64,000 nucleotides of DNA from Planctomycetota bacterium (GCA_003576915.1 QEVF01000005.1:124001-188000); one strand, 5' to 3'; counted from the first letter of the stretch, positions 30,839 to 40,247 are shown. Numbers and translations are program-made. Notes: a model not told the origin generated them from the sequence alone.

Positions 30839-31669
30839 ATGGCAGAGATTACGGCAGCGATGATCAAGGCGCTTCGCGACGCAACGGACTGCGGCATGAT
30901 GGACGCCAAGCGCGCTTTGACGGAAACCAACGGAAACCAGGAAGCCGCCATCGAGCTGCTCCGCAAGCAGGGCGCGCTCAAGGGCGGCAAGCTGGCCGGA
31001 CGCAGCACCGCCCAGGGGCGCATCGGCGTGGCCGTGAGCAAGGACGGCAAGCATGCCGCGCTGGTCGAGGTTCAGTCGGAGACGGACTTCACGGCGCGCA
31101 ACGACCAGTTCGTGGCCATGGTGGACGCCATTGCCCAGGATTTCGCGGACAAGGGCGGTGACCTGGCGTCGCGCCAGGACCGGTTGACGGCGATGGTGGC
31201 CAAGACCGGCGAGAACATGAAGTTCGGCAAGAGCGCGCGGCTGACGCTGGGCGGTGCAGGTTTCTTCGGCACCTACCTGCACAGCGACTTCAAGCTGGGT
31301 GTGCTGGTGCAGGTGGAAGGCGACGGGGGCAAGAGTGACACGGCCAAGGCTCTGGCCAAGGACCTGGCCATGCACGCGGCGGCCAGCGCTCCCATTGCCC
31401 TGGACCGCTCGGGTGTGCCGGCGGACTACCTGGCCAAGGAAAAGGAAATCGCCCGTGAGGCCGCCAAGGCTGAAGGCAAGGCTGAAGGCGTGCTCGACAA
31501 GATTGCCGAGGGCAAGGTCAACGCCCTGCTCAAAGAGAAGTGCTTCATCGAGCAGCCCTTCGTGAAGGAGCCCAAGCTGAGCGTGAGCCAGCACGTGGAG
31601 AACATCGGCAAGACCATCGGCGCGAAGCTGACGGTCAAAGCCTACGCCCGCATCAAGGTCGGCGAGTAG
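30839..31669 (+). CDS. tsf: Translation elongation factor Ts
   Basis: A 276-residue nucleotide exchange factor for EF-Tu. The N-terminal UBA-like domain is clear ('ITAAMIKALRDATDCGMMDAKRAL'), followed by the diagnostic 'VEVQSETDFTARNDQF' and the 'HAAASAPIALDRSGVPADYL' segment of the core. The length is typical. A GAGGA site lies seven bases before the ATG. It is co-transcribed with rpsB, and ends at a strong hairpin. Confidence 0.95.
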   Translation: MAEITAAMIKALRDATDCGMMDAKRALTETNGNQEAAIELLRKQGALKGGKLAGRSTAQGRIGVAVSKDGKHAALVEVQSETDFTARNDQFVAMVDAIAQDFADKGGDLASRQDRLTAMVAKTGENMKFGKSARLTLGGAGFFGTYLHSDFKLGVLVQVEGDGGKSDTAKALAKDLAMHAAASAPIALDRSGVPADYLAKEKEIAREAAKAEGKAEGVLDKIAEGKVNALLKEKCFIEQPFVKEPKLSVSQHVENIGKTIGAKLTVKAYARIKVGE

Positions 31670-31692
31670 GACGCAGGCGGGCGCACGTTGAG

Positions 31693-31721
31693 CAGGGCGA
31701 GGCTCAGGCCTCGCCCTGTTT
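31693..31721. terminator. Terminator of tsf, overlapping convergent gene end
   Basis: A perfect 11-bp stem (31693-31703 with 31708-31718) and four-base loop is followed by TTTC on the plus strand. The right half of the hairpin is also the last codons and the stop of the convergent membrane-protein gene (stop at 31704-31706), so a coding end and a terminator share the same bases. Confidence 0.8.
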
Positions 31722-32492
31722 CGTGGGCGCGGGCTTGCCTCTTGGCAAGGGCTTTCTCTCGGCCTTCTGCCGGGCCGCCCGCTCCGCTGCTTCGCGCGCC
31801 ATGCGGGCTTTCTCCGTGACGGTTTCGACGACAGCGACTGCCACCACAAGGCCGCCGATGGCAAACAGCAGGTCCACCAGATCCAGCGGCGGACGGGCAA
31901 TCTGCCAGAGCGGCGTTGTGGCCTTGAAGTGCCGTTCATAGCCGCGGGCGACAATGTCGTAATAGGCCTCCCGTGCTTCATTCTGTTTGGGAAGCTTGCT
32001 CGCCCAAGCTGTCAGATGGGGCGCCACATCGCTTTGAAAGTGCTCGATTTCCAACGCGGAGACTTGCCGGTCCGGCTCTCCCAGTTCGTATCCCCAGCGC
32101 AGGATGAAGGACTCCACCTGGTCGGGCGGGGTCTCCTTGAACTCGCCGATCTGCCGCAGCATGCGGTCGTACGTGGCATCTTCAAAGGGGGCGCGCCGCA
32201 AGGCGCCGGCCGTGATAGCCTGGCGGTCCTTCCATCCCCACTCCCGGTTGAGCACAATCCATGCACCGAGGACCCGTCCACCCAGCATGGCCGCGACCGC
32301 GAGGAATCCGGCCAACAGGGCCATCTTCATGCCGCGGCCGCCCAGCAGCGCGCAGCCTGAGCCGGTAAGGGCGCCGACCAAAAGCGCCACCCAGGAGCCC
32401 TCCATCCCGCCGGGCCCGCCAAAGCCCAATCCCCAGATAACGGCCCCAAGCATGGCGCCCAGGAGCGCACCTACCAGGCCAAGACTCTGCAT
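31704..32492 (-). CDS. Membrane protein with C-terminal basic tail
   Basis: A 262-residue protein. The N-terminal third holds about three closely spaced hydrophobic, Gly-rich helices ('LVGALLGAMLGAVIWGLGFG'). A soluble helical stretch of about 115 residues follows, then another membrane helix ('LLFAIGGLVVAVAVVETV') and a Lys/Arg-rich tail. I do not recognise a family. The start may be the ATG at 32492 or an earlier ATG at 32525. It is convergent with tsf. Confidence 0.65.
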   Translation of the reverse strand: MQSLGLVGALLGAMLGAVIWGLGFGGPGGMEGSWVALLVGALTGSGCALLGGRGMKMALLAGFLAVAAMLGGRVLGAWIVLNREWGWKDRQAITAGALRRAPFEDATYDRMLRQIGEFKETPPDQVESFILRWGYELGEPDRQVSALEIEHFQSDVAPHLTAWASKLPKQNEAREAYYDIVARGYERHFKATTPLWQIARPPLDLVDLLFAIGGLVVAVAVVETVTEKARMAREAAERAARQKAERKPLPRGKPAPTKQGEA

Positions 32493-32558
32493 GATCCCCC
32501 CCGGCTCGGGCAGCACCGGAATCATTGACTACAAACCCCATTCCGTTCCTGCAAGGCG

Positions 32559-34538
32559 TTGGAGCCTGTTGCGAGTTATGATTGGTTTTTGGGGGCATCC
32601 ACGTTGAACGATACGCCCAAACCTGCGGAGTCTGTGGCCGGCCACGACTGTGATCTGTCTCTGGCGCAGCAGCGCTTTGAGGCGCTCCTGGGCTGTGAAC
32701 CCTGGATGGTGCTGGCCCTGCGCCCGGACATGTCCGTCGAATTCTGCAATGAGGCCTATGCGCGCTTCGTCGGAATGAAGGTTCAGGACCTTGTCGGCCG
32801 GAACCTGCTCAGCCTCTTCCCTGTGCTTGCGCAAACCAGGTCTCTGGCGGCCTACCGCGACGTCCTCAGAACCGGCAAGCCCGCCCGCGTGGAGGGTTGG
32901 CTGGGCAAGCGCTGCATGCTCGCCCACGTTCACGCGGCTCCCTGGGGGCTCATTGCGCTGGCCGACGACATCACCGCCTACAAACAGGCCATCGAGGCCG
33001 CCGCCGCCGGGCCCCAGGGCCAGAGTGCGCGGCTGGACGAACAGCGCTATCGACTGGTGCTGGAGTCGACCCGCGACGTGATCTGGGAGTGGGACGTTCC
33101 CGGAGACCGTGCCCGCTATGCCGGTCCCCTGCGCGAGCTGCTGGCCTGGCCGGAGGGGGGCGAAGAGCCCAGCTTCTCCGAGATCCGGCGTCGCATTCAT
33201 CCCGATGACCGCGATCGCTACGTCGCGGCACAGCGCGAACACTTTGAGAAGGGCCTGCCCTATGCGGAGACATTCCGCGTGGAGCGCTGCGATGGCACCT
33301 GGATCTGGCTGGAAGCGCGGGGCCAGGCCATTTGCGACGCCCAGGGCATGCCCTGGCGCGTGATCGGCTCCCTGCGCGATGTCACGGAAGGCCGCAGGCT
33401 GCAGGAACAGCTTCTCCAGGCTCAGAAGATGGAGAGCATCGGCCGCCTGGCCGGCGGCATTGCCCATGACTTCAACAACCTGTTGACGACCATCATGGGC
33501 TACACGGAAATGGTGTCCGCGCGCCTGCCCGAATCCTCGCGCGAGCGCGCCGAACTCGACGTGGTGCGCAAAGCCTCCCAGCGTGCGGCGGAGTTGACGC
33601 GCCAGATGCTGGGCTTTGCCCGCAAGCAGATGACCCAGCCGCGGGTACTCTCTCTCAACGACGTCATCCGCGGCATGGAGCGGATGATGGCCCTCAGCGA
33701 GGAGATCGAAACCAGAATTGTCCTGGCCAAGGATCTCTGGCGCGTAAGCATCGACCCCAATCAGTTTGAGCAGGTGCTGATGAACCTGGTGGTCAACGCG
33801 CGCGATGCCATGCCCTCGGGCGGCCGCCTGACCATCGAGACAGCCAATTGCCTGCTTGACGAAACCTACGTCAGGACGCGCCGCGATGTCCGACCCGGCG
33901 AATACGTGGTGGTCACGGTCACCGACACGGGTGTGGGCATCGCCCGCGAACTGCACGAGAAGATATTCGAGCCTTTTTTCACCACCAAGGAGGTGGGCAA
34001 GGGCACGGGCCTCGGGCTTGCCACCTGCTTTGGCATCATGCAGCAGAACGGCGGCCATATGGCCGTGTACAGTGAGCCCGGCCATGGCGCGGCCTTCAAG
34101 GTCTACCTGCCGCGTTGTGAGGAGGGCTCGGCCCCTGTTCCAGCGGCCGCCGTGGAGGCCCCGCCCGGGGGGCATGAGCGCATTCTGCTTGTGGAAGACG
34201 AGCCTGCCGTGCGAGAGATCGCGTTGCTGCAACTGCGCAAGCTGGGCTACGACGTTCAGGTCGCCCAGGACGGTCTGGAGGCCCTGTCCCTGGCCATGAT
34301 GCAGGAAAACCGCCTCGACCTCGTGCTCACGGATATGGTGATGCCGCGCATGGGCGGCCGCGAACTCGCAGAAAATCTGCGGCAGGCCCGGCCGGACATC
34401 CGGGTGCTGTTCATGTCCGGCTACACGGAAAACGGTGTGTTCCAGGGGGGCGCCGGCGGCCTTTTCCTTCAAAAGCCGTTCTCGCTGGGCGAACTGGCGC
34501 GCAAGGTCCGTGCCGCGCTGGACGCTCGCCGGCCGTAA
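32559..34538 (+). CDS. Hybrid histidine kinase with PAS domains and receiver
   Basis: A soluble sensor kinase of up to 659 residues with no membrane helix. Two PAS domains (about 40-140 and 160-280) are followed by the H-box 'RLAGGIAHDFNNLLT' (H303), the N-box 'NLVVNARDAM', G1 'DTGVGI' and G2 'GTGLGLA'. A C-terminal receiver follows, with phospho-acceptor D592 in 'DLVLTDMVMPRMGG'. It probably senses a cytosolic or redox signal. No ATG begins the frame: TTG at 32559 and TTG at 32604 are the options, the latter preceded by GGGGG. No cognate regulator is adjacent. Confidence 0.88.
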   Translation: MEPVASYDWFLGASTLNDTPKPAESVAGHDCDLSLAQQRFEALLGCEPWMVLALRPDMSVEFCNEAYARFVGMKVQDLVGRNLLSLFPVLAQTRSLAAYRDVLRTGKPARVEGWLGKRCMLAHVHAAPWGLIALADDITAYKQAIEAAAAGPQGQSARLDEQRYRLVLESTRDVIWEWDVPGDRARYAGPLRELLAWPEGGEEPSFSEIRRRIHPDDRDRYVAAQREHFEKGLPYAETFRVERCDGTWIWLEARGQAICDAQGMPWRVIGSLRDVTEGRRLQEQLLQAQKMESIGRLAGGIAHDFNNLLTTIMGYTEMVSARLPESSRERAELDVVRKASQRAAELTRQMLGFARKQMTQPRVLSLNDVIRGMERMMALSEEIETRIVLAKDLWRVSIDPNQFEQVLMNLVVNARDAMPSGGRLTIETANCLLDETYVRTRRDVRPGEYVVVTVTDTGVGIARELHEKIFEPFFTTKEVGKGTGLGLATCFGIMQQNGGHMAVYSEPGHGAAFKVYLPRCEEGSAPVPAAAVEAPPGGHERILLVEDEPAVREIALLQLRKLGYDVQVAQDGLEALSLAMMQENRLDLVLTDMVMPRMGGRELAENLRQARPDIRVLFMSGYTENGVFQGGAGGLFLQKPFSLGELARKVRAALDARRP

Positions 34539-34591
34539 ACGGCCGACATGCCCTGTCGCTTTTCAGCGGCCAAGGCTACCCTCTTGCGCCC

Positions 34592-35395
34592 ATGGCCAGG
34601 CTTCGTGTCGGTGTGGTTTCCTTCCTCAATGCTCAGCCCCTGTGGGTTGCGCTCGAGCATGACCCGGACATTGAGCTGATCCCGGACACCCCGGCCCGCC
34701 TCTCCGACCTCATGGAGCAGGGGCGCCTCGACCTCGGTGTGCTGCCCGCGGTGGAGGCCCTGCGCCTGCCGGACTCCGAGCTGGTGCTGGATCTCGGCGT
34801 TTCAGCCGAGGGGCCCGTGGACAGCGTGGGAATCTTTACGCGGCTTTCCAGCGGCGACACCGTCGAGGCGGACAGCCTGCGCATGGACCAGCGCTCTCGC
34901 ACCAGCGTCGCCCTGGCCCGCATCATCCTCAAGGTGCTCGACGTCCAGCCCGAGATCAAACTGGCCGAGGTTCGGCCTGAGCTCTTTGCCAGTTACACAG
35001 AGAGCGCGCTGATGCTCATCGGCGATGACTGCCTGCGGGCGCGCGCGTTGTGGCCAAACTGGCGCTATCTGGACCTCTGTCAGGCTTGGTTCGAATGGAC
35101 CGGCCTGCCCTTTGTGTTTGCCCTATGGACGGCAAGGCCCGGCGTCCTGAGCGCCGCCGTCTTGCGCAAACTGCACGATGCGCTGAACCTTGGACTGCTG
35201 GAGGTGCCAAGGCTTGTGCGCGCGGCACGGGAGTCCACGCGCCAGGGCGAGGAGTTTCTCACCAACTATCTCACACGCACCATCCGCCACCGTCTGGACC
35301 GTCGCTGCCTCGAAGGGCTGACGGAATTCGCGCGCCGCGCCGTTGATCTTGAGATACTGCCGAAGTCGGCTATCTTGAAGCTGGGCGCGGCATGA
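34592..35395 (+). CDS. mqnA: Chorismate dehydratase MqnA
   Basis: A 267-residue periplasmic-binding-protein-fold enzyme that dehydrates chorismate to 3-enolpyruvylbenzoate, the first step of the futalosine menaquinone pathway. The start 'RLRVGVVSFLNAQPLWVALE' and 'DLGVLPAVEALRLPDSE' are characteristic, as is 'YLDLCQAWFEWTGLPFVFALW'. The length is typical. mqnC follows after 46 bases, so they are probably co-transcribed. MqnB, MqnD and MqnE are not in the window. Confidence 0.9.
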   Translation: MARLRVGVVSFLNAQPLWVALEHDPDIELIPDTPARLSDLMEQGRLDLGVLPAVEALRLPDSELVLDLGVSAEGPVDSVGIFTRLSSGDTVEADSLRMDQRSRTSVALARIILKVLDVQPEIKLAEVRPELFASYTESALMLIGDDCLRARALWPNWRYLDLCQAWFEWTGLPFVFALWTARPGVLSAAVLRKLHDALNLGLLEVPRLVRAARESTRQGEEFLTNYLTRTIRHRLDRRCLEGLTEFARRAVDLEILPKSAILKLGAA

Positions 35396-35441
35396 GCGGG
35401 CATTGCCGATGCGGGGGGGCCTGTTGGGTCCGGGACTTACC

Positions 35442-36596
35442 ATGATCGCGACAAGCAGCAACCAGCTGTTCAACGCCATTGCCGACAAAGTGCTCCATGG
35501 CCGCCGCATCAGCGCTGCGGAGGCTCTCTGGCTGCTGGAAAACGCCGGGGACCACGAGCTGGGAGTGCTGGCCCATCACGTGCGCATGCGCAAACACCCC
35601 GACGACCGGGTGACCTACGTGATTTCCCGCAACGTGAATTACACCAACGTGTGCATCACGGATTGCGATTTCTGCTCGTTTTACCGCCACCCGCTGGACA
35701 GCGAGGCATACACGCTTGACCTGTCAAGTCTGCGCTCGAAGGCGCAGGAAACGCTGGACCTCGGCGGAACGGAAATCCTGCTGCAGGGCGGCCACAACCC
35801 CAAATTGCCCCTGAAGTACTACCAGGACATGCTGGGGCTCTTCAAAGGCATGGGGCTGCACAATCACGGGTTTTCGCCCAGCGAGATCCAGCACTTCGCG
35901 CTTTTCTGGCGCATGTCGCTTGGCGACGTGCTGAGCGAACTCAAGGCCGCGGGCCTCGACAGCATTCCCGGCGGCGGCGCCGAGGTACTGTCAGACCGCG
36001 TGCGCGAGATCATCTGCCCCAAGAAGGGCGGCGCCGATGCCTGGCTTGAGCCCATGCGCCAGGCCCACAAGCTCGGCATCCGCAGCTCGGCGACGATGAT
36101 GTTCGGCCATGTCGAGACGCTGGCCGAACGCATTGAACACCTGCAGCGCCTTCGTGACCTGCAGGACGAGACCGGGGGATTCACCGCCTTCATCTGCTGG
36201 ACGTTCCAGAACCGCGACAACCGCATGGCCCATATCCCCGTGGCGGGGGGGCGCGAGTATCTGCGCACGCAGGCCGTCGCCCGCATCTTTCTGGACAACT
36301 TCGACAACTGCCAGGCCAGTTGGGTCACCCAGGGGGGGCAGGTGGGGCAGGTGAGCCTGCGCCATGGCTGCAACGACATGGGCTCGCTCATGATCGAAGA
36401 AAACGTCGTGCGGCTGGCCGGCGCGGCATTCCGCATGACGGAATTGACCATCCGCGATCTCGTGCGCGACGCGGGCTTCACGCCCCGGCGCCGCAACTTC
36501 TACTACGCGCTGCGCGAGGAACCCGCGGGGCTGGACGAAAGGCTTCGCGAGGAACGCATGGCCGCTGACCCCGGGCGCATACCCGTGGCAGGGTAG
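35442..36596 (+). CDS. mqnC: Cyclic dehypoxanthinyl futalosine synthase MqnC
   Basis: A 384-residue radical SAM enzyme that cyclises dehypoxanthinyl futalosine. The iron-sulphur motif is CITDCDFC (C71, C75, C78; CxxxCxxC). The next motifs 'LDLGGTEILLQGGHNPKLP' and 'GIRSSATMMFGHVET' are typical of the MqnC/MqnE group. 'HGCNDMGSLMIEENVV' and the short spacing favour MqnC over MqnE. The ATG at 35442 gives the normal N-terminus; an ATG at 35409 adds 11 residues. The gene ends 13 bases from a convergent lipoprotein gene. Confidence 0.9.
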   Translation: MIATSSNQLFNAIADKVLHGRRISAAEALWLLENAGDHELGVLAHHVRMRKHPDDRVTYVISRNVNYTNVCITDCDFCSFYRHPLDSEAYTLDLSSLRSKAQETLDLGGTEILLQGGHNPKLPLKYYQDMLGLFKGMGLHNHGFSPSEIQHFALFWRMSLGDVLSELKAAGLDSIPGGGAEVLSDRVREIICPKKGGADAWLEPMRQAHKLGIRSSATMMFGHVETLAERIEHLQRLRDLQDETGGFTAFICWTFQNRDNRMAHIPVAGGREYLRTQAVARIFLDNFDNCQASWVTQGGQVGQVSLRHGCNDMGSLMIEENVVRLAGAAFRMTELTIRDLVRDAGFTPRRRNFYYALREEPAGLDERLREERMAADPGRIPVAG

Positions 36597-36601
36597 CCCT
36601 T

Positions 36602-36619
36602 GGGCGCCTCACGGCGCCC
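36602..36619. terminator. Hairpin between convergent mqnC and lipoprotein genes
   Basis: GGGCGCC (36602-36608) and GGCGCCC (36613-36619) form a perfect 7-bp stem that overlaps the stop codon of the minus-strand gene. Neither side has a clear T-run, so it may mark both transcript ends without being a strong terminator. Confidence 0.45.
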
Positions 36620-37142
36620 GGGCGATGGTGGCGAGGAGTTCACCTTCGGCGGTGCGGAATACCACGGACTTGCCGTCATTGCCCTTCTGCGGGTAGCTCA
36701 ACGTCAGCCTCGTGCCGGAGGGGAAGTCCTGGCGCGCCTGCTCCAGCGCTGTCTGGGCCTCGACAAAATCGCGGGGCACACTGACGCCCGCCAGGCGCAG
36801 GCGCTCGCGCCGCCCGTCGGCTTCCACGATCACCAGGCTGCAATCCACCCAGCGCAGCACGCTGGCCGAGGTGGGGCCTGCCTGCGGCGTCGCATCCGGC
36901 TCTCCGGGCGAGCCGGGCGAGCCGGGAGAAGCGGGGTTTCTGCCACTGTCACTTTCAAGTCCGCCTGAGCTATTGCGGTTGCGAGGTTCTTCCGCGGGCC
37001 GGGTGCCGGGCTTGGCGCCTTCGTCGGCGCGGGGGTCTTCGCCGCGCTGGATGGCGGCCAGCTCTTCTTCCGTCGGGTAGTAGCCGAGGACCTTGGCGCA
37101 CCCGCAGGGAAACAGCAGCAAGAGGCAGAGGAGTTTCTTCAT
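36609..37142 (-). CDS. Exported protein with truncated SNase-like domain
   Basis: A 177-residue protein starting at MKKLLC. A short signal with Cys residues ('LLLLFPCGC') could be lipidated, though the lipobox is not canonical. A Glu/Pro/Gly-rich linker (30-90) leads to a C-terminal domain 'LRWVDCSLVIVEADGRRERL', then 'RLAGVSVPRDFVEAQTALEQA'. The domain matches the start of the thermonuclease (SNase/TNase) fold: 'V-DGDT--V---G---RVRL-GI--P', with the key acidic residues partly missing. Catalytic activity is doubtful. Convergent with mqnC. Confidence 0.6.
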   Translation of the reverse strand: MKKLLCLLLLFPCGCAKVLGYYPTEEELAAIQRGEDPRADEGAKPGTRPAEEPRNRNSSGGLESDSGRNPASPGSPGSPGEPDATPQAGPTSASVLRWVDCSLVIVEADGRRERLRLAGVSVPRDFVEAQTALEQARQDFPSGTRLTLSYPQKGNDGKSVVFRTAEGELLATIARAP

Positions 37143-37250
37143 GGCGGGGAGGATAGCACGGACGCCCGGCCGCGGCAGCGGTCGCGGCCACACAAAGCCG
37201 TGCCCCGCCCAAAGAGGCGGGGCACGCGGAACGTGAATTGCGGGCGCAGA

Positions 37251-39956
37251 TCACTCGCTCCAGGAAGCGCTGATCTTGCCCTCGTGGTCCATCTCGATCC
37301 ACTCACCCTGAATCGAGATGCGAACCTTGTAGCCCTTGGCCGAAGAGGTGATGGTCATGTGGTCAGCGGCTTGGCGATCCAGCCAGAAGCCGTCTTCTTC
37401 CGTGACCTTCAATGCCTTGCGCAGGGCTTCATAGGCGTCTTCGTGCTCGGCGCCGTTGAAGCTGAACTCGGCATAGCCTTCGTCCCCGGCCAGCTTGCGC
37501 TCGCAGATTTCGCGGGTGTAGTAAAGGTTGTGACGCAGGCGGCGCAGCTTGGATTTGACCTTCCATGCAGGAAGTTCCACGCGCTGCTTGAAGGCCTTGA
37601 GGCGGCCGCCCGAACTATTGGAGAGCTTCAAAGCGTTGTAGTCAGATTCGCTGAGCCACACCACCCGCATGTTCATGCCCGACTGCAGCAGGCACATGCG
37701 CCCCTCACGCGCCCAGCTTCCCTTATGGGCCGCCACCAGCCAGGCGTCCGTCAGGTCGCCGTAGTCATACTTCTCGTCGCTGCGGATCACGACTTCATCC
37801 AAGGGCAGGCCGAACCACTCGAAGCCGCTTTCATCGAGCACGGCAGACTTTTCAGCCAGTTTGTCGCCGCGCGCCTTGAGCATGGCCTTGAACTGCTCGG
37901 CCATGGCGGGATCCAGGGCGCTGCGCAGGCCGTCGACCGGCTTGTACAGGCCCTGCGCCATCAGCGTGGCGGGCGAGACGGCCCTGATGGCATCCTTGCG
38001 CTCACTCTCCTTGAGCTTGGCCAGCCCCTCGCGGTTGGCGGACAGCCAGGCATCGCAGGCTTCGCTGAGGGCATAGAGTTCGCGCTCGTCGTGGCGCCAG
38101 GCGCGCTCAAATTCAAAGTCTTCCGCGAGATGTTCAAAGAGTGCGCGCAGGCTGCCCGTGCCCCCCGTGCTGGCCTGAAGCTGGATGCGCGTGGGGCTTT
38201 CAATGTCATAGGCCGCAAGGCGCAGGCCGTCTTTGAAGTAGGAGCGCATGTTCTGCATGGCCTGCGGGGGGGCGCCCCAGCGCGCGCTCCGGGCGCGATC
38301 ACCGGCCAGCATCCGCGCCACCATTTCACCGATGTCGGCGTAGATCACCTTGCTGCCGGAGGGAACTCCGCCCGGCACTTTGCCCAGGGCAAATCGTCCT
38401 TTGCCGGCGTGGGCCAGAAGTATCAGCTTGGCCACATCGTCATTGGCGGCCATGCCCAGAATGCCCTCTCCCAGAAAAATCACCGTGGAGTCGCCGTCTC
38501 CGGGGGTGATGATTTCGCCGCCCTCCACGGGTTTGCCGGCAATGGGCGAACGCTGGCCGCGCTCGCGATTCATGGCCTCCAGAAACTTTTCGCGGATGGC
38601 CTTGATGTCGCCCCGGGTGCGGGCCGCCATGAACCACATCTCGCTGAAAATGCTGGGGTCGTCATCTTCCGGCTGGGGGTCAGGCAGTCCGACAATTCCC
38701 AGCGCGACCTCATTGCCCAGAATCTCGAAGAGCTGCTCGCGGGTAAAGCCGCACCCTGTGCAGAACTCATTGAATTCGTCCAGGAAGTGCTCGGCTTCGC
38801 TTGGGCGGGTCTGCTGTCGCTCGCGCTCTTCGCGGTTGGGCTCAAAGGCGCGCATTTTGCCCGAAGCCAGTTCGGCCTTCATGCGCTGGGCTTCTTCGCG
38901 ATAGGAGGCTGCCTGCTCCTGGTAGGACTTCTTCTCCTCTTCAGACTCAGCACGGGCCGCCATCTCGTCCATTTCCTTGGCCCAGCGTTCGTAGTTCTCG
39001 ATCTGCGTCGCCAACCGGCCAAAGCGGGTGCGGAACTCGACGTCATGGAAGAAGCGCAGCAGTTCGTTGAAGCTGCGCTCGTGGTCGTTACCCAGTTGCG
39101 CGGCAATGAGGCCCAGGGTTTCGGCGGGCAGGCTGTCGAAGAGGGCGTAGCCTCCGGCGCTGCGCAACAGGGCGGCTGCCGGGCCCAGGGCCTCGGTCAG
39201 GCTGAGGTCGGCCCGCAGGTTCAGGCCGGCCTCCGTGATGTCCAATTCGAGGGAAAGCACATCCCACTTGGACCACTCCAGAATGCCCAGAACGTCCAGC
39301 AGTTCGCGGTCTACGTCGCGGCCCAGCCGGTCAAAACAGTTGCGCCAGGCCTTCATGTCGGCAAAGGCCACCAGGTCGCCGCGGGCGTGCTCGCGCCAGT
39401 CCTTGAAGCGCTTGACCTGGCTGAGGCTTTCTTCGGTGCTGCCGCCCAGCACATCCTCAACGTGCTTGAGCATGCCTTCGCCCGTGGTGACCACGAGCAG
39501 GCCGGGAAAGCGGCGCACGCGCACGGTTTCCATGTCCAGGGCCTTGGGCTCTGCCTTGCCGTTGCGCCCGAACTCCTTCTTGACCCATTCGCGCAACGCT
39601 TCGCTGAACTCAGCGGGCGCTCCCTCGCTCAACTCGACCACAGTGATGGTCTGGGTGTAGGGTTCGCGCACCATGATGTCGCCCAGGGCGAACTCCAGGC
39701 TGTTCGCACAGGGAATGTAGGCGCGCAATTCGTCGATCAGGGGCTGCATTTCGGCCGCGTCGCGGCTGGGCGCCGTGGCCCAGATGCGCTCAAAGGGCGC
39801 CAGGTAGCTGTCGCCTCCCAGCTTCTTGAGGTTGGCCTGGGCGTTGGAGAGGCGGGCGTGCAGCAGCGCTCCACGGGGCGTGAAGTCTCCCTGTTCCCGC
39901 GCGCAAAGCGGCGCGGCCAGCACAAAGGCCAGCAACAAACCGAAAGTCGCTCTCAT
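37251..39956 (-). CDS. Large exported protein of unknown function
   Basis: A 901-residue protein with a signal peptide ('ATFGLLLAFVLAAPLCA'). The long mature part alternates strands and helices, with 'LLVVTTGEGMLKHVEDVLGG' and 'DSTVIFLGEGILGMAANDDV' giving a repeated 'ILGMA/LLVVT-' pattern that suggests two related halves. A coiled-coil stretch occupies about 300-370 ('ERWAKEMDEMAARAESEEEKKSY'). The layout resembles DUF3352-type proteins of the periplasm, but I cannot confirm the family. Probably surface or periplasmic; the role is unknown. The dispersed repeat copy 2 lies 87 bases upstream. Confidence 0.7.
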   Translation of the reverse strand: MRATFGLLLAFVLAAPLCAREQGDFTPRGALLHARLSNAQANLKKLGGDSYLAPFERIWATAPSRDAAEMQPLIDELRAYIPCANSLEFALGDIMVREPYTQTITVVELSEGAPAEFSEALREWVKKEFGRNGKAEPKALDMETVRVRRFPGLLVVTTGEGMLKHVEDVLGGSTEESLSQVKRFKDWREHARGDLVAFADMKAWRNCFDRLGRDVDRELLDVLGILEWSKWDVLSLELDITEAGLNLRADLSLTEALGPAAALLRSAGGYALFDSLPAETLGLIAAQLGNDHERSFNELLRFFHDVEFRTRFGRLATQIENYERWAKEMDEMAARAESEEEKKSYQEQAASYREEAQRMKAELASGKMRAFEPNREERERQQTRPSEAEHFLDEFNEFCTGCGFTREQLFEILGNEVALGIVGLPDPQPEDDDPSIFSEMWFMAARTRGDIKAIREKFLEAMNRERGQRSPIAGKPVEGGEIITPGDGDSTVIFLGEGILGMAANDDVAKLILLAHAGKGRFALGKVPGGVPSGSKVIYADIGEMVARMLAGDRARSARWGAPPQAMQNMRSYFKDGLRLAAYDIESPTRIQLQASTGGTGSLRALFEHLAEDFEFERAWRHDERELYALSEACDAWLSANREGLAKLKESERKDAIRAVSPATLMAQGLYKPVDGLRSALDPAMAEQFKAMLKARGDKLAEKSAVLDESGFEWFGLPLDEVVIRSDEKYDYGDLTDAWLVAAHKGSWAREGRMCLLQSGMNMRVVWLSESDYNALKLSNSSGGRLKAFKQRVELPAWKVKSKLRRLRHNLYYTREICERKLAGDEGYAEFSFNGAEHEDAYEALRKALKVTEEDGFWLDRQAADHMTITSSAKGYKVRISIQGEWIEMDHEGKISASWSE

Positions 39957-40042
39957 AAGGCATCTCCGCGGCCCGCGTAAAAGGCCCCGGATTGTAACAG
40001 GGCGGGGTTGCCTTCAGGGCGACAAATTGCCGCGCGAGACCG

Positions 40043-40190
40043 GCAGGCCGTTGAAATACGGCCTGCTCACGCAAGTCAGGGACGGCTTGCGCATTTCAAG
40101 CGGCTGAAACGCCGCTTGAAATGGAGGTCGGGCCAGATTCACTTTGGCCCGAACGGGTTGAACAAGCGGCCGGATGCCGCTTTTTTGAAC
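40043..40190 (-). repeat. Five-hairpin dispersed repeat, copy 2
   Basis: A 148-bp inverted copy of the element at 12457-12602. The five hairpins follow in reverse order: E 40043-40066, D 40071-40090, C 40094-40121, B 40127-40155 and A 40157-40190. Loops are largely conserved (for example aaagtgaatct in B). Stem A shows a paired T-A to C-G change relative to copy 1; stem D is partly broken. It lies between a minus-strand gene (start 39956) and the exporter promoter, outside any gene. Confidence 0.85.
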
Positions 40191-40219
40191 AACCTGCAAT
40201 GGGCCACGGTGGCGAGGTG

Positions 40220-40247
40220 TTGACAGGCCAGTGCCGCTGACTAGGGT
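40220..40247 (+). promoter_or_regulatory. Promoter of ABC exporter operon
   Basis: A consensus TTGACA (40220-40225) is followed after 16 bases by TAGGGT (40242-40247). The -10 box is weak. It lies about 190 bases before the exporter start and directly before the leader peptide, giving a long untranslated leader. Confidence 0.5.

Noticed and set aside
32529-34472. 647-codon frame antisense to the histidine kinase
   Set aside because: His/Gly/Ala-rich shadow sequence with no domain; the kinase on the plus strand has all its motifs.
37200-39980. 926-codon frame antisense to the large exported protein
   Set aside because: The minus-strand frame has a signal peptide and normal protein composition; the plus-strand frame is a composition shadow.
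39826-40223. Small frames across the dispersed repeat copy 2
   Set aside because: Similar nonsense frames occur in copy 1 because the repeat is the same; the conserved feature is the hairpins, not a reading frame.
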